From the NCBI GenBank assembly GCA_964019155.1, contig OZ025243.1, positions 89,306,399 through 89,370,398 of the forward strand: DNA of 64,000 nt, written 5' to 3'. Made by a program: the position numbers and the translations under genes. This DNA comes from Osedax fenrisi. Lineage: Eukaryota; Annelida; Polychaeta; Sabellida; Siboglinidae. Every line of letters starts with the position of its first letter. Positions within the stretch are counted from its first letter, which is position 1. This document shows, one piece after another, positions 11,156 through 25,300 of the stretch. Under the pieces are notes generated by a model, which saw only the letters and a list, made by a program, of their open reading frames with translations, ran no database searches and had not been told where the DNA came from.

Positions 11156-12480
11156 AGGGGAAAGTCTCCTATTACCGACCCCTAACTGATTATTTGTAAT
11201 TATTCAATATTAAATATATTTATTTGAAATTTTGTAATTAGGGTAATATTATGGTAATGAATAATGTGGATATTTCAAATTGTTGATATAATTATATTTA
11301 CAAGAATAGACAGGGGTTCGGTAATCGGATAAATGTACCTAATACCGACCCCTTTCTCTTATTACCGACCCCCTAAAATAATCGTGGTATAAATAATTGT
11401 AGTATTATAATATCCAATAAAAATAGTAGATATACATAAATATAATGAATTATAATATGCACGCAATTTATTTTTTATTGAAATTATGTTTTAATTGTAA
11501 TATTAAATTTAAATTTAAACTTTATAGTAATTATATTAAAATATTGTATATTATTATTTTATATTTATTTATTAATCAGTATGTATATAATCAACTGGAA
11601 TCATGAATCCGAAATCTATATAAATAATACATAAACAACTTATGACATATTTTAAAGTAAAATAAAAAACAATCTATTATGATTTGATATTATAAATCAC
11701 ACGAGGTAATCGGATAAATGTACCTAATACCGACCCCTTTCTCTTATTACCGACCCCCTAAAATAATCGTGGTATAAATAATTGTAGTATTATAATATCC
11801 AATAAAAATAGTAATATATATAAATATAATGAATTATAATATGCACGCAATTTATTTTTTATTGAAATTATGTTTTAATTGTAATATTAAATTTAAATTT
11901 AAACTTTATAGTAATTATATTAAAATATTGTATATTATTATTTTATATTTATTTATTAATCAGTATGTATATAATCAACTGGAATCATGAATCCGAAATC
12001 TATATAAATAATACATAAACAACTTACTGATATATTTTAAAGTAAAATAAAAAACAATCTATTATGATTTGATATTATAAATCACACGGGGTCGGTATTA
12101 GGGTAATTTAGGGGGTCGGTAATAGGAAAATAATGTGGGTTGCTATAATTAAGATATATAGGTTAATAGTTATTTAAATTAAATTATTTTTATATTATTT
12201 ATAAACATTTTATTGATCTACAATATTGTGTGCAGTAATAAGTTTTCTTTTAATTAATAAAGTATTTACAATGATTTAAAAAAGTTATTATTCAAATATT
12301 TAAAAAGTAAAAACAGAATAGTACATTTTATCAAATAACAATTGTAGGATTGAATATTTTTAAAACAAAATACTTATTCATATTTATCATTAAATTACTA
12401 ACAGTTCATGTATATATAATTTGATATATCTTATAGTTACTGAGATACGAGAGGGATTCGTTAATCGGAGACTTTCCCCT
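11156..12480. mobile_element. inverted-repeat element with TATTACCGACCCC ends (element C)
   Basis: The left end AGGGGAAAGTCTCCTATTAC is mirrored on the right by the reverse complement of a segment reading AGGGGAAAGTCTCCGATTAA, giving about 20 bp with few mismatches. The word TTACCGACCCC recurs at least three times inside. It is 1325 bp long with no transposase. It contains an internal tandem duplication of 385 bp (11320-11704 and 11705-12089). Confidence 0.8.
11320..12089. repeat. 385-bp tandem duplication inside element C
   Basis: Two consecutive copies begin GGTAATCGGATAAATGTACC and are almost identical, differing by a few bases and one short indel (for example TAGATATAC versus TAATATATA). 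The duplication is therefore recent relative to the element's age. Confidence 0.92.
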
Positions 12481-12589
12481 ATCACGTAGGATTTAGGATT
12501 TCCCCTATTATGTTTTTCCGTGTTATATTCAATGTATATTATTATTAAATTGTTATCTTTATTAAATTTTTATATTCGAGCATGAAGAA

Positions 12590-14456
12590 TCAAACTATAG
12601 TTCAATCACTCTATAGAGTGATTGAAAATAAAGATGGCGATATTATTTCAGAGGATACTTAATTAACAAAAAGATGGACAGAATGCTGTAATGAACTTTA
12701 TAATTACCCAATAAATCCGGACCAAAATACACTTATTAATCGAGAAGTAGAAGTAAATGATAACTTACCGATTTTAAAGTCAGAAGTGGAAAATGCTATT
12801 AAAAATCTCAAAAAGGTAAAGCTACAGGAGTCGATAATATACCGGGGAAATTGTTTATCAACGGTGGAACCCAACTGATCGACACAATCACTGAACTTTA
12901 CCAACAAATATGGGATACAAAAGAATGGCCAGCTATTTGGACACAATCACTAATAATACCAATTCCGAAGAAAGGAAACCTTAAGAAGTGCGAAAAATAC
13001 CGAACTGTTAGTATGAAATCACAAGCAAAAAAAATATATTATTAAGAATAATTCTAAATCGCTTAAATCCGATTGTGGAAAATATTCTAGCAGAAGAACA
13101 AGCTGGATTTAGGAAGAAAAAAGAAGCACAACCGAACAAATCTTAAACTGTAAAATTATGGCGGAAAAACACATTGAAAATGGAAAGAAACTTTGTCACA
13201 ATTGTATTGACTTCAAAAATACGTTTGACCGTGTATGACCTAATGGACTATGGAATATAATGATACATTTTAATATTGACGAACACCTTATATCAATCAT
13301 AGAAAACCTATATAAAAAGGCGAACAGCAATGATAGTTAATGATACAAGATGAGACTTCTTTCGGACACAGGTAGGATTACGACAAAGTTGCCTCCTGTC
13401 ATACCTCTATTTAATATTTATTTGGACAAAAGTATGCAAGATACTCTAAACAAAACACACTTCAACCATATCCATATGAGGATATCATATTTGTAACCTA
13501 AGGTTTGCAGATGACATATATAAATATATATATTTAATGGCAGGATCAATTTCAGAATTACAACAGCTCACAGACAAATTATATAGGTTAAACTGTTCAT
13601 ATCTAAACTGTTCAATCCTAACTGCAGAACATGTTCAGCGGCATACGGTATGGAAGCAAAGCCCTTTGATGTCATTGAGTCTGGAAAAAAGTAAGATCTT
13701 GGTAAATGAATTCTCAAACAGCCATTCAAGCGTTATAACTATGAACGGTGAAACACTTGAAACAGTCGACAAATTCAAATATTTGGGAGCTACATTGATA
13801 AAGGCGAGAAAAGTGAAAAGGAGATAAAAAATAAGATTGGCGACAGCACATCCAGCTCTGGTACAATATAGTAGTACTATACACCTAAGTACAATATGGA
13901 AACCAGAAGCATCTCATTGCGTGACAAGGTACACTTATACAAATATCTGATACTCTCTATAGAGAATAGAATATATTCTCTGCAATATATTCTATTATAT
14001 GGTTGTGAAACATGGACATCAATGTCCATTTAATTAAATTAAATCCTAGATAAAAGAATAAATGCATTCGCATCTAAATCCTAGTAATCTCATACCGAGA
14101 AATTAAAACGAATGATTATGATTTCAAGACAATTATTGGAGCAATAAGCTCTGTTGAACCACTTCTGTCAACTATAAAGCGAAGGAAACTGGATCATTTT
14201 AGCCACACAATACGACATGAATCTCTCCATTAATTAATAATTCAAGGTTTTGTAGAAGGAAAGACAAGACAGGGACGACCGAGAACGAAATGGATGTATG
14301 ATATTATAGAATGGACAAAAAGTGATATCGGTGATCTTCTCGAAAATACATTGGATCTTGATAAATAGACACACACAAAAAACATATGTATTTTCCGTGA
14401 TTTACATCCCCCTACGACCAACCGGTCACATGATTAAGTAAGTAAGTAAGTAAATA
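12590..14456 (+). mobile_element. non-LTR retrotransposon, degenerate
   Basis: Frames shift repeatedly but the order of a LINE reverse transcriptase is clear: a linker (KATGVDNIPGKLF), the fingers (WTQSLIIPIPKKGNL, then AGFR), a palm (LRQSCLL-type and LRFADD-type segments near 13370-13520) and the C-terminal block (VDKFKYLGATL, LDHFSHTIRH, GRPRTKWM). The copy ends in an AAGT/TAAG repeat (14437-14456), a typical simple-repeat 3' tail. It is a pseudogene throughout. Its 5' part before the linker is missing. Confidence 0.88.
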
Positions 14457-14939
14457 ATACAATTATGTTTAACTTTATAGGATATTTCTTTCATATGAAC
14501 CATCGTGTAATAGTTATTTTATTTGAAATATAATATATAATGTTTAATAACTTAATACTTCTTCTGAATGTATTATAAATTACATTTATTGAATAATGGT
14601 TAATGTCTACAACTTAATTTATTAAGATTATTAATAATTGGAATACATTTATTATTTTATATTTATATTAAATAGGTTAATTTTGTTATATTTCTTAAGT
14701 TTTTTATAATCAACTAACTCTGACATTGTAAATGTAAAATATTCCTACAGTTACTTCGATATCTTCCATTTATATTATTTAATTCTATTATTTAAATTAT
14801 AATTCATATAATTTTTGAAAATAGTTTTATTTATTTAATTATTAGTACAATTAGAACTATTAGTATTAATACAAATATTGTTATTATTATATTATATATT
14901 CAAGATTAAATATAATCTATATCTAGTACAGTCTATTCT

Positions 14940-15385
14940 AACTTGTAGGTGTGAATCTTGGACTATAAGTGCCATTTCCACAAAAAAATACAAGGTTTCG
15001 AAAACAATTCATATAGAAAATTTCTTGGAATTACATACAAAGAAATGAAGACAAACGAGTACATCAAAGATGTGATGATGAGTTTAATTGGTACATATGA
15101 ACCAATATTACAGTCCATCCGACGAAGAAAATTAAAATGGTACGGTCATACAATTAGACATGACAACCTCATCAAAACAATCCTCCAAGGTATGGTTGAA
15201 GGTAATCGTAAATGTGGCAGACCAAAAAGAAAATGGATTGATGACATCAAAGAATGGAGTAAGTTGAATCAGTCCGACTTAATGGTAAAACCACACGACC
15301 GCAACGAATGGTGACGGCATTGTATAACAGACAGCTCATTGATTTCCCCTACGATTCGCGAGTCAATGTAATAAAGTAAAGTAAG
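14940..15385 (+). mobile_element. non-LTR retrotransposon 3' fragment, same family
   Basis: A 118-codon frame (14958-15314) holds YRKFLGITYKEMKTNEYI, RRRKLKWYGHTIRHDNLIKT and GRPKRKWIDDIKEWSK, the C-terminal block of the family at 12590-14456. It ends with a similar TAAAGTAAGTAA tail. It is better preserved than its neighbour and 5'-truncated. Confidence 0.88.
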
Positions 15386-18179
15386 TAATTAGTACAAGGG
15401 TTATATTGTTGAAAATCAATTTTTTAAATTAATTATATATGAAAAAGTTAGTTAGTATGTAAACCTATTTTTAATAAGTTGTATTATTTACATGTATTTT
15501 TAATTGTATTTTTCTACACAAAGTATAGTTAAATTTTCATATATTTACGTAATTATAGACGTATGACGTATGACGTATTTTACTGCCTCGAAATCATAGA
15601 AGTTGTAATTAATTTTAATTTCATTGGTATTTTTAGTATATACAAATATTTTGCGAAGCAATCCTTCTGAAAATCTTTGGTATATATTATAATACATATA
15701 TAGAAATACCTCTTATATGGTTCATAGATGTTATAGGAGGTATTATATAACCTATATAATATAGGTAATATAAATAATCTTATAAAATAAATTATTTATA
15801 GTTTATTGAAGATATCAAATAGTATTATTTACATTATCTAGAATATTTCAATATTTATATTAATTGAATACAAAAATATAATTAAAATGGTATACGAATT
15901 ATTAGAAATAATAAGTATATTTCTATATATTTATAAATATTTAAGATTCATTATCATTTTATATATATACTTTAATGTGTATTATATATTTATACATAAT
16001 ATATTATAAGTAGAACATTAATTAATTAAAATATTTTTAATAAAATTCTATATTTAAAAAATTAACAATGTCCAATAAAATGATCGGATCCATAATATAA
16101 TATGATTGCGTATAATAATGTTTTTGTAACCTTAGAAAATTCTATAATTTATGTTATTTACTTTTGGAAATATTAAAAAATTAATTTAATTTGATATACA
16201 TATAATGTTTGGTATATAAGTTGCCATTTAGTAGTATTTTAATAACAAATAAACATTGTATTTAATAATATATCTTATAAATGATAATATTATTTATAAA
16301 CTAACTTTATTGAGTCTTATAGTTTATTATATTATAGTATTATGTTAGTATACTATTTATACTATTTAATATATTTTCAGAATAATTATGATATTAAAAT
16401 TTATTATACAACTACTATTAGAAACTATTCTATATTAAACTAATTTTTATTAATTTAGTTAATAATGAACTATCATCATTTACACGTGACTATATTAATA
16501 CGTACGTATTATATATCTATTATTGTATAAAGCTTATTAAAGAAGATTTGTATTCCATAAAATATAAATCCAAATATATAATTTCAAATATTATTATAAT
16601 TTTAAATGTATTATAGTATAACTTAATTATAATGAAACTACACTAAATAGTTATCTTGTTTATTACATTTTATAATATTATTTAACCATGATAGGAATAG
16701 GAAAATATCATATGTAATATGAAAAATGCAATATTAAATATGGGCGTTACAAATTTGAAACAGAATTATTCTGAGAATAAGTAATGCTGCATAACTGATA
16801 TGATAACAATTCATTTCAAATGCAATTGGGTATCGCTAAATTATAATCATACTATATATACAAATATTCACATTATAATTACATATTTATAATATAATAT
16901 ATTATGCTATAATTATTATAAAGTATTATAATAATACTATTATTATAATTATAATTATACATAGACTATGTATAATGATAGAGGGACTATGTCGGTTATT
17001 ATTAGACTCCAAGAGTCGTAGAGTAACTCTAGATTATCTATTTATATTTTCGGAATAATAGAATTGTCCCCTAATTTAAATAATTAGGGGTTGGAATATT
17101 AATCATTAAAATGAATATAGTAATCACTGAATTATAATTCAAATGAAACAATATTTCAAACTCTATTTTAAATGAATATCAAAATTAATATATGAATGAT
17201 ATCTATTATTTAGTCAAATTAAAAATTAGCTATTATATCATACAATTTATATGTCTACGAACACCTAATGTTTGATAAAATAAAAATAGAATTTATAATT
17301 ATATTTTAATTTTACCCGTGAGATAAAAAATCAAATGTATTTTTTTAGTTTCAATACAAAATATAAATTATTAAGGGCCTATTAAATTTTGTGTGTTAAC
17401 CTAAGTTACGTATATTGTCATGTGAAATATTTTATATAAATTTATTTTTGAAATCATCCATACCAATATAGAAGTCTTGTATTCATTATATAACACACTG
17501 AATATCATAACTGTTACTAATCCCCTAATACAATACAACTTTAGAATAGTATTATACTATTATACTAAGTATACATCATATTTTATATAATTAAATTTAT
17601 GTATAATTATCAAAGGTTTATAATAATGGTTTAATTATAATTATGATCAATAAATAATAAAGGATAATTAAATATAAACATAATATGATTGTTAAATTAT
17701 CAATTATTTTAGACTAACATTTTTAGTAAACAACTTATAACAATTAAATTATTTATGATTATTTCAATTATTATTTGTCACTATTACATTAATCTACTAT
17801 TTAGTATTAACTATATTAGTTCAGTGTACTAGTTAATATATTAATTAGAGGGAACCTACTGTATGGTCCGTATAACTTTACTTATACCGTATACATATAT
17901 GTCATTTATTAAGTTTCTTAATGGAATATATACAACAATAATCTAGAAGGATTAAATAATATATATCTTCTACTACTACATATTCTGAAATATAAACTTT
18001 TAAGTCGTATATTTATTTATATTTCAATTATTTCTAAAACAACAGATATTTATTTATTTTTAAATTAATAAGCATTATTTCTGTGAATGTTTTTTTATTT
18101 ATAACCAAATTATATAAAGTTTTCTTTTATTAAATTTATATAAATTCATTTTAAATTAAAAGATTTGTTCTATATTATG

Positions 18180-18221
18180 CATAGATTTATAGTTTACAAA
18201 AAGTAAACTATAAATCTATGA
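18180..18221. repeat. perfect hairpin, 18-bp arms
   Basis: CATAGATTTATAGTTTAC and its reverse complement are separated by about 6 bases. A shorter relative (CATAGATTTATA ... TAAACTATAAATCTAT) occurs near 35225-35258. Confidence 0.85.
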
Positions 18222-18979
18222 TATTATGTGTGCCTTTATTCAAAATAATATATATTATATAATATGTTTTGCATTATATTATAATTTAGATATAATCATA
18301 TTAAAATCATTAAATTTAAATTGAATTTTATATTGATTTGAATATTAAATTCAAATATGTACCCCCAGATCATAATAAAATAAGATAGAATTAAAGTATT
18401 CAGTGATATACGCAAGCAGGCATCTTCTCATTAATAGAATGGAGATTTTACACACAAAAATATAATTAATTTATATGACATTTTTTAAATTACTCTATTA
18501 CTATGTATGATTTATTATAAAGAAACCCTAAATAACGGCTTTATTATTTCAGTCCAAAACAATATAGATCAGTTATTAAAAATGTAAACTTACTACTATA
18601 CTTGTGTAATAAAATAATATATTGAGAGCATATATTTATCGAAGACACTTTATACTCTGTACTTCCTATATCATTCTAAGCTAATTAAATATTTAATGAT
18701 ATATGTAATCATTATTAATATATACGTTCTTAAACCTCGATAGTCTATCATATAACTCGTATGTATGCCAATTTAGATATTCATCGATATCTAGCTAAAT
18801 AAACGTGGCCATTTTTTAGTGTAGTCCAAAATGTATAGATATATAATTGATAGTCTTCATATCATTTATATAAATATTTAACTTTATAGTATTTTTATAG
18901 TATAATTAATTAATATTAATTGTCTTTAACATATATTACAAATTTAAATAAAATAGGTTATCTTACATATATGTTTATG

Positions 18980-18984
<5 letters not shown>

Positions 18985-19028
<44 letters not shown>
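18985..19028. repeat. (AT)n microsatellite
   Basis: AT dinucleotide tract about 220 bp upstream of the first coding exon of the kinase gene. Confidence 0.9.
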
Positions 19029-19033
<5 letters not shown>

Positions 19034-19246
19034 GTTATTTAATATTGTGTATTTATAATATATTGCAATATTTAAAAAAATTGATCAATACCTTAACTTT
19101 CCTTTATATATATATATATAATATAAATAACTATTTTTAGCATATTATAAAGTGTAATATAATGTACACACTATTCTCTGTCTTCACTACAACCCCATAC
19201 CATTATATTATCATTGTTCTAACCACACTGATTGACCTCGCAGATA

Positions 19247-19326
19247 ATGGCTTCCCTGATAGATCTTCTCAAGGACGTGCAACTGGAGTCTTACCAAGAG
19301 AAGCTGAAAGAGATACAGATAACCAA
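19247..19326 (+). CDS. TNK2: ACK exon 1: SAM-like domain, first part
   Basis: ATG then SLIDLLKDVQLESYQEKL and KEIQIT. The Leu-Val-Gln-Leu-x-x-Tyr pattern matches the N-terminal helix of ACK family SAM-like domains, which mediate membrane targeting and dimerisation. Donor GTAAGT is the only full consensus donor besides that of exon 16. A CAG four bases upstream of the ATG looks like an acceptor. Confidence 0.85.
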
Positions 19327-22300
19327 GTAAGTATGCATATCAACCTATAGATGTTAAGGGGACGAGTGGCATTCATTCTATAAATAGATGTTTACATGTA
19401 AGAGGTGTACGATGAAGCGATTACATATAATATAGAATTAAATCAAGGTCACTCGTCCCCTTAAGTTATACATAGGAATCTCTATACATATATAGTTATC
19501 TTTTTATCACAGAGGAAAAGTTTAGATTCATTCTAAATAAAATATGTGTTTATAGATTATATTACCTGAGATCAGATATATATATATATAGTAATATGAC
19601 TGACTACATTTATTAATGAAGATTTCATTGTACCAAATTACAATGTAAATATATAATAGCATATCAATACAGTTCTGGTTTTGATTTTCTACTTTTAGCC
19701 AAGGTAACTCTTATAGAATGACATACATTTGTTATTGTTCAGTTGTCACTATATACTGGTCATTTGATATTTACACTTATAATACATGTACATAATTATT
19801 ATAAACTGCTTTCACACTGTACATTGGTCATTATGTATTGATACTTGCACATTAGTTATGGTATATTAGTCATACATTAGTACTTATACACACATAATAT
19901 ACATTACATGTTATCCACTAGTCATTGTACATTAGTTATTATACATAGTCCATATCATACACTATCCACAGTCGCAGAATACCATAGATCTGATCACAAT
20001 AACCTCCGCACATTCTTCTAGCATAGTTCATGACAACCCATTATATAGCTCACACCAACCCCCCCCCTATAGTCATATAGCTCACAACCCCACCCCTTAG
20101 TCATATAGCTCTCAACAACCCCCCCCCCTATAGTCACATAGCTCATAGCTGACACCAACCTCTACAGGATAGAACACTTTGCGTTCGTGAAGGCTAAAGA
20201 TCTAGAAGGAACCGGACTCTCTAAGCCCGCCATCAGACGTCTCCTCAACCAATCTTGTAAATACATCAAGAATAAGAAGAAGGTATTACATCATTACACA
20301 ATATACCAATGATGTAATCTCACTCCACTAGACATTGCATAACATTTCTTATGATTCACATGTGTTGATTGATAATTTATTTAAGCAAATACATAGCCGA
20401 AAATATAATCGAAAGTATAAAGTATAAATATTTGCTAACGATAACATACGTTATAGAAATAAATAAAGAATAATACGAAATTAAAAAATTAAGGAAATTA
20501 AAACGTTTTACAGTTACCGTAAAAATAAACGAAAAACAATCGAAAGTAGAAATAATTCATATAGTAAAAATAAACGAAAAATGATCAAAATAGAAATAAA
20601 AGATAGCGTAAAAATAATCGAAAATAGAAATAAAATACATTATTTTGTAAGTGGCATCGAAAAATTCAATTTCTACTTTAACTTTATAGAATTCTTCATC
20701 TTGTACCCTGTTTTAGTAATAAATTATTAGTTATATAATTTAATATTTAAATGTTAAATTTTAAATGTTAAATTTTAAATATATTATAAACAGAACATAT
20801 TAAAAATCAAATAAACCAATACTAGAATGAAACAAACAAATAATGTAATACTTACCAAAATCTGTAATAATAGTAGGTACTTTATTAATTTATATTTATA
20901 TTTTAATTGTATAATAAATTTGAAACATATATATATATATAAAAACAGAACAAGTTACAAATAAAATAAACCAATATACCTATACAAAAACAGTTAATAA
21001 CAAAACATACCAATAATATTACGAAACAAAATAATATAATACTTATCACTATAATCTAAAATAATAGAAAATTATTAATATTGTATTTTAGTAATATAAT
21101 ACATTTGAAACATATAATACCGAACAAACAAAAGTAAAATAATACTTCACACTTTATCTGTAATAATAATGAATTATTAATTTTATATTATAGTATATTT
21201 AAATATAGATATAAAAAATCCGAATTTTTTTATAACAAAAATAAATTTATAACAAAATATAATACAGAACAAACAAAAATAAAATAATACTTCCCACTTT
21301 ATGTTTTTATATTGATAATTGTTTAGTAAATAAACTTTTTATATTGCTTAGTTACATAAAAGATATTTAGAATATTTATTCGTAAAATCTTTGGTAATGA
21401 TTTTTTAATGTGTTGTATTGAATTTTGATGCATTGATAACGAAAACACACATTATTATATAATAACTGTTGTATACAGTATATATATATTGCTAAATATC
21501 TAACACTACTATTATAATCATACCCATGTTGATAGAGATAATGTAGCTGATTGTATTATCAATGATTATATTCTCATTTCAAAAATCAATTTTATTAACC
21601 ACTAAAATATAATAATAGTTATAATTCTTCAGATTCAGATGCTGCATTATGCTCATCCAGTTTACTAGGATAAGAGAACTAACTTGACCAACACACTAGA
21701 TTATAACAGTAGCAGCTTTAATGTAATGTATTATATATCTAGAGAGTATAATAAACTATTAGATAGTACATATACTATTAGTGAGTCTAATGTACAATAT
21801 ATATATAGAGTGTGCATAATATGATAGGCTGTAATGGAGAGTGTATATGCTATATATAGAGTGTGTGACTGGTGATGATACTATTAGTGATAGTCGCATG
21901 ATTAGTGAGTGTCACATGACCAGACCGTAATATGATTAGTCACATGACCCCGTCCACTCTTGTAGAAGCTGACCAAAGCCCCTTCAAAGTGTAAACTAGG
22001 GCTATCAGATCTACAGATAAACCTGCCCGCCATCAAAGAGAAGCTCACCAATCAGATTAAGCAGATCGCCGACGGAGGTGATAAGGTCAGTAAGGTCGCA
22101 GCACGGCTCCTTCTAGAACAATCTAAACCCCACGCTTAACCCACGTTACAATGATGATGACTCAGTACCATAGTAAGTTACTATTAGTAACCAATAGTTA
22201 TTTGTAGGGTAACGGGCGATCTCGTACCTAGCGTAAACTCTACTCTTTATCAATAATTATTTATATTACTATGTATTATCATTGCTCACTAGATCACTCC

Positions 22301-25300
22301 CTATTAGATCACTGATATTCTATTAGTACCATATGAACTATATAGTTCATCTAGCAGATCATTCAAAGCTAAGTATCTATGCATTAATAATGACCTCCAT
22401 TAGTTGATACAGTAGCCACTTTGTAGCTAATTCATAGTTGTAAGAGTAGAAGACAGTTATCTTATACCTATTATATACAGTAGCTGTAGCTGCCCTTCAC
22501 CAGTAGTGAATGGTGTGTATTGTTGAACTTTAACCCCACCCCCCACCCGAACTAGATAAACCATCGCTTACCACCACCACTATACATTATCTAACCCCGT
22601 TTGATCAGCAACTTACCACCTGCCCTCCCTTCACTCCACTAGGACATAGAGATAAGCGAATGTGATGTACTGATGAAGAGACAGAGGATACTGGGCAAGG
22701 GGACAACTGGTACAGTGGTCTACGGTTAGTGGTTATGTGGGCAACTACACTCTCTGTGTATCTCTCACTTGCTGGCAATATCCATGATAACACCATAACA
22801 TCTTACAAATCATTATGTATATCTAACATGTATTCATTGCCAGAAACTAAAGATTAAATACCATGGAAGTGATATCTAAATCCACATGTATGAACAATAA
22901 TAATTTGTATTAATAAAATATTTGAGCTAATATGACAAATTAAATAAATTAATTATAACCTCTTATGTGTAATGTGTAGCTCTCACACCAGCTGCTATGA
23001 TAGCAATGCGATTATTCAAGTTATGACTCATAAGTTATGAGTCATAACTCAAGATTCATGACTCACAATTGACTTTAATAAATGTTCAATGTTACAAGGA
23101 AGGATGTATGTTATCATAAATATCGTGAAACTTTTATTTTACGCGTGAATGATTTATCATGTTGCGTAATTCTAGAGGACTTTATATTTTATTATAACAT
23201 ATAAATCAATGCAAAAACTAGTTTTTAAACTAATTATTTGTATATGATTGTATTCAAAAAGTAATATAATATAATATACATTATATTATTTAGAATTTGT
23301 GCATAAATAATATATAAAACCATCTTTTATTCAAAACATATTTATATGCAATTTTATTATACCAATAAATACATATCTCTGGTATATTTGAAATCATTAA
23401 AATATAATTGAATACTGAAAGGTATCTATTTCGGATTATAAAAGTTAATATGGCAGATGCCCTGTTCTTTTATGTTGTGGACTTAATAACTGTATATTAT
23501 TTATATAATTATATGATGAATTTGTAATGTACAATATAATTAAAAGTAGTAGTATAATATATAATATCACCTAATATAGTCTCTATAGAAAAAGTATATT
23601 TTCTGTGGCAATTATAAAATATTTTATCTGGTAATTATTATTAAATTGTTGTTAAATAAATATCTAATGGTTATTCCAATTATCCACATTACATAAAATA
23701 TGTATTAAATTGTATAAATTGTAGCTTAATTTCCTATTTTTTTTATTTAAAAATATATAAATTTCGATTTAGAATTTATAATAAACAAATTTTATAATAT
23801 ATACTTTATTATTCATTTAAATTAAAAATTATAAAAAATCATTGTTATATAATACATATTTTCCCATTAAATTTTGTATATTATGCAATCTCTGAAATAA
23901 ATTAAATCGCAATTAAATTTATTATATTCTGTTTCTGATGATAATATAATAAGATATTTTAATTTACGTAACTTTCATTATTTTAATTATGGGAAATTTA
24001 AATATATATATATATATAAAATGTACTTTGGTACATTATAATATATTATAATTGTAAATATTATAGTGTATAAAACATAGGGATACTAAATTGTATATCT
24101 ATATTTTTATAATTCTATATTTATAAAAATAGCAATTAATAATTCTATTTTATGTAGATTGTTATCATTTAAACCGAATAGAATGCTGTTATCTATAAAT
24201 AGTATTTATATAATCTAGATATTGGTGATAAATCGCATTACATTTCATATTCTCAACTATAGTACAGAATATGATGTAACATAATATATGTAAACAAATA
24301 TATAGAATGTCTACATTTTAATGACTTTTTATTGCATAATATAACACTCCTTACTAGTGCCTATTTACTAGTTTTCCGCAATTCATCCATCATATTTATA
24401 ACACTTCATATTATTTGTATACAATATTTCATTCTATATATGATAGTATATTATTTTGGGAATGTGTGTAATATAATTAACAAGTTAAATATTTGTATTA
24501 AATCGACTAGAATTAGATGTAATTTGATATGTACACGTTGTTTCACACGCTGTAACCTTGCAGGCGTCTGGCTTAAAACCTCTACTAATAAGGTAGAGGT
24601 TGCCTTGAAGATATTGAACAAGAAACCTGCGGATATCGATCTCTTCATAACAGAGGTTTAGTGTATGTTTTACCAGTAGACAGCTTATATAGTAAAGTGT
24701 ATAGTATTAGATCTCGTATAGTAGTGCTGTTCACATAGGTATGCATGTGTTTATGTGTTTCTATATATATATTTGTTTATATATGTAGATGGGGATATAT
24801 ACATGGGGATATAATGAAATTTGTGATAAACAGGCCTCTCTAAATTCATACATTTAGAATGTGCAAGAATTAAACTTAATCCGTGCATTTATATCAGGGT
24901 TGGTCCGATTTTAATCACTCAAAAATCATGATTTTAATCAATTTTTTTTTAAATTATTTCATTTACTATATTACAAAAAAAACATTACATATCATTGAGA
25001 CCATCAATTTAAGAAATTTAACAAATTAAATAATGACAAAATTAACTATTTTTATAATAGATCTAATTAGTATCTTTCAATTAAATAAAAAATAAACATA
25101 GATTTAATTTTTTTTTAATTTTCAATTTATAATATACATATTATAATGAGTATTCATAAATATTTTCTATTTTATAAATTACATTGATAATCTATTTTAT
25201 TATGATACTTTTCTATACACTTAAAAATGAATTACCTTATTATCATGTATAGAAAAATTACAAGAAACCTTTGATCTATTTTATAAATGTATATTCTAAT

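Larger units (their letters stand above)
15386..19240. other. intergenic AT-rich DNA upstream of the kinase gene
   Basis: No coding segment could be supported. It contains many short AT repeats, a perfect hairpin (18180-18221), an (AT)n tract (18985-19028) and a stretch at 16978-17095 with AGGGACT / CCCCTAAT words weakly resembling elements A-C. Any 5' untranslated exon or promoter of the kinase gene should lie here, but I could not place it. Confidence 0.5.
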
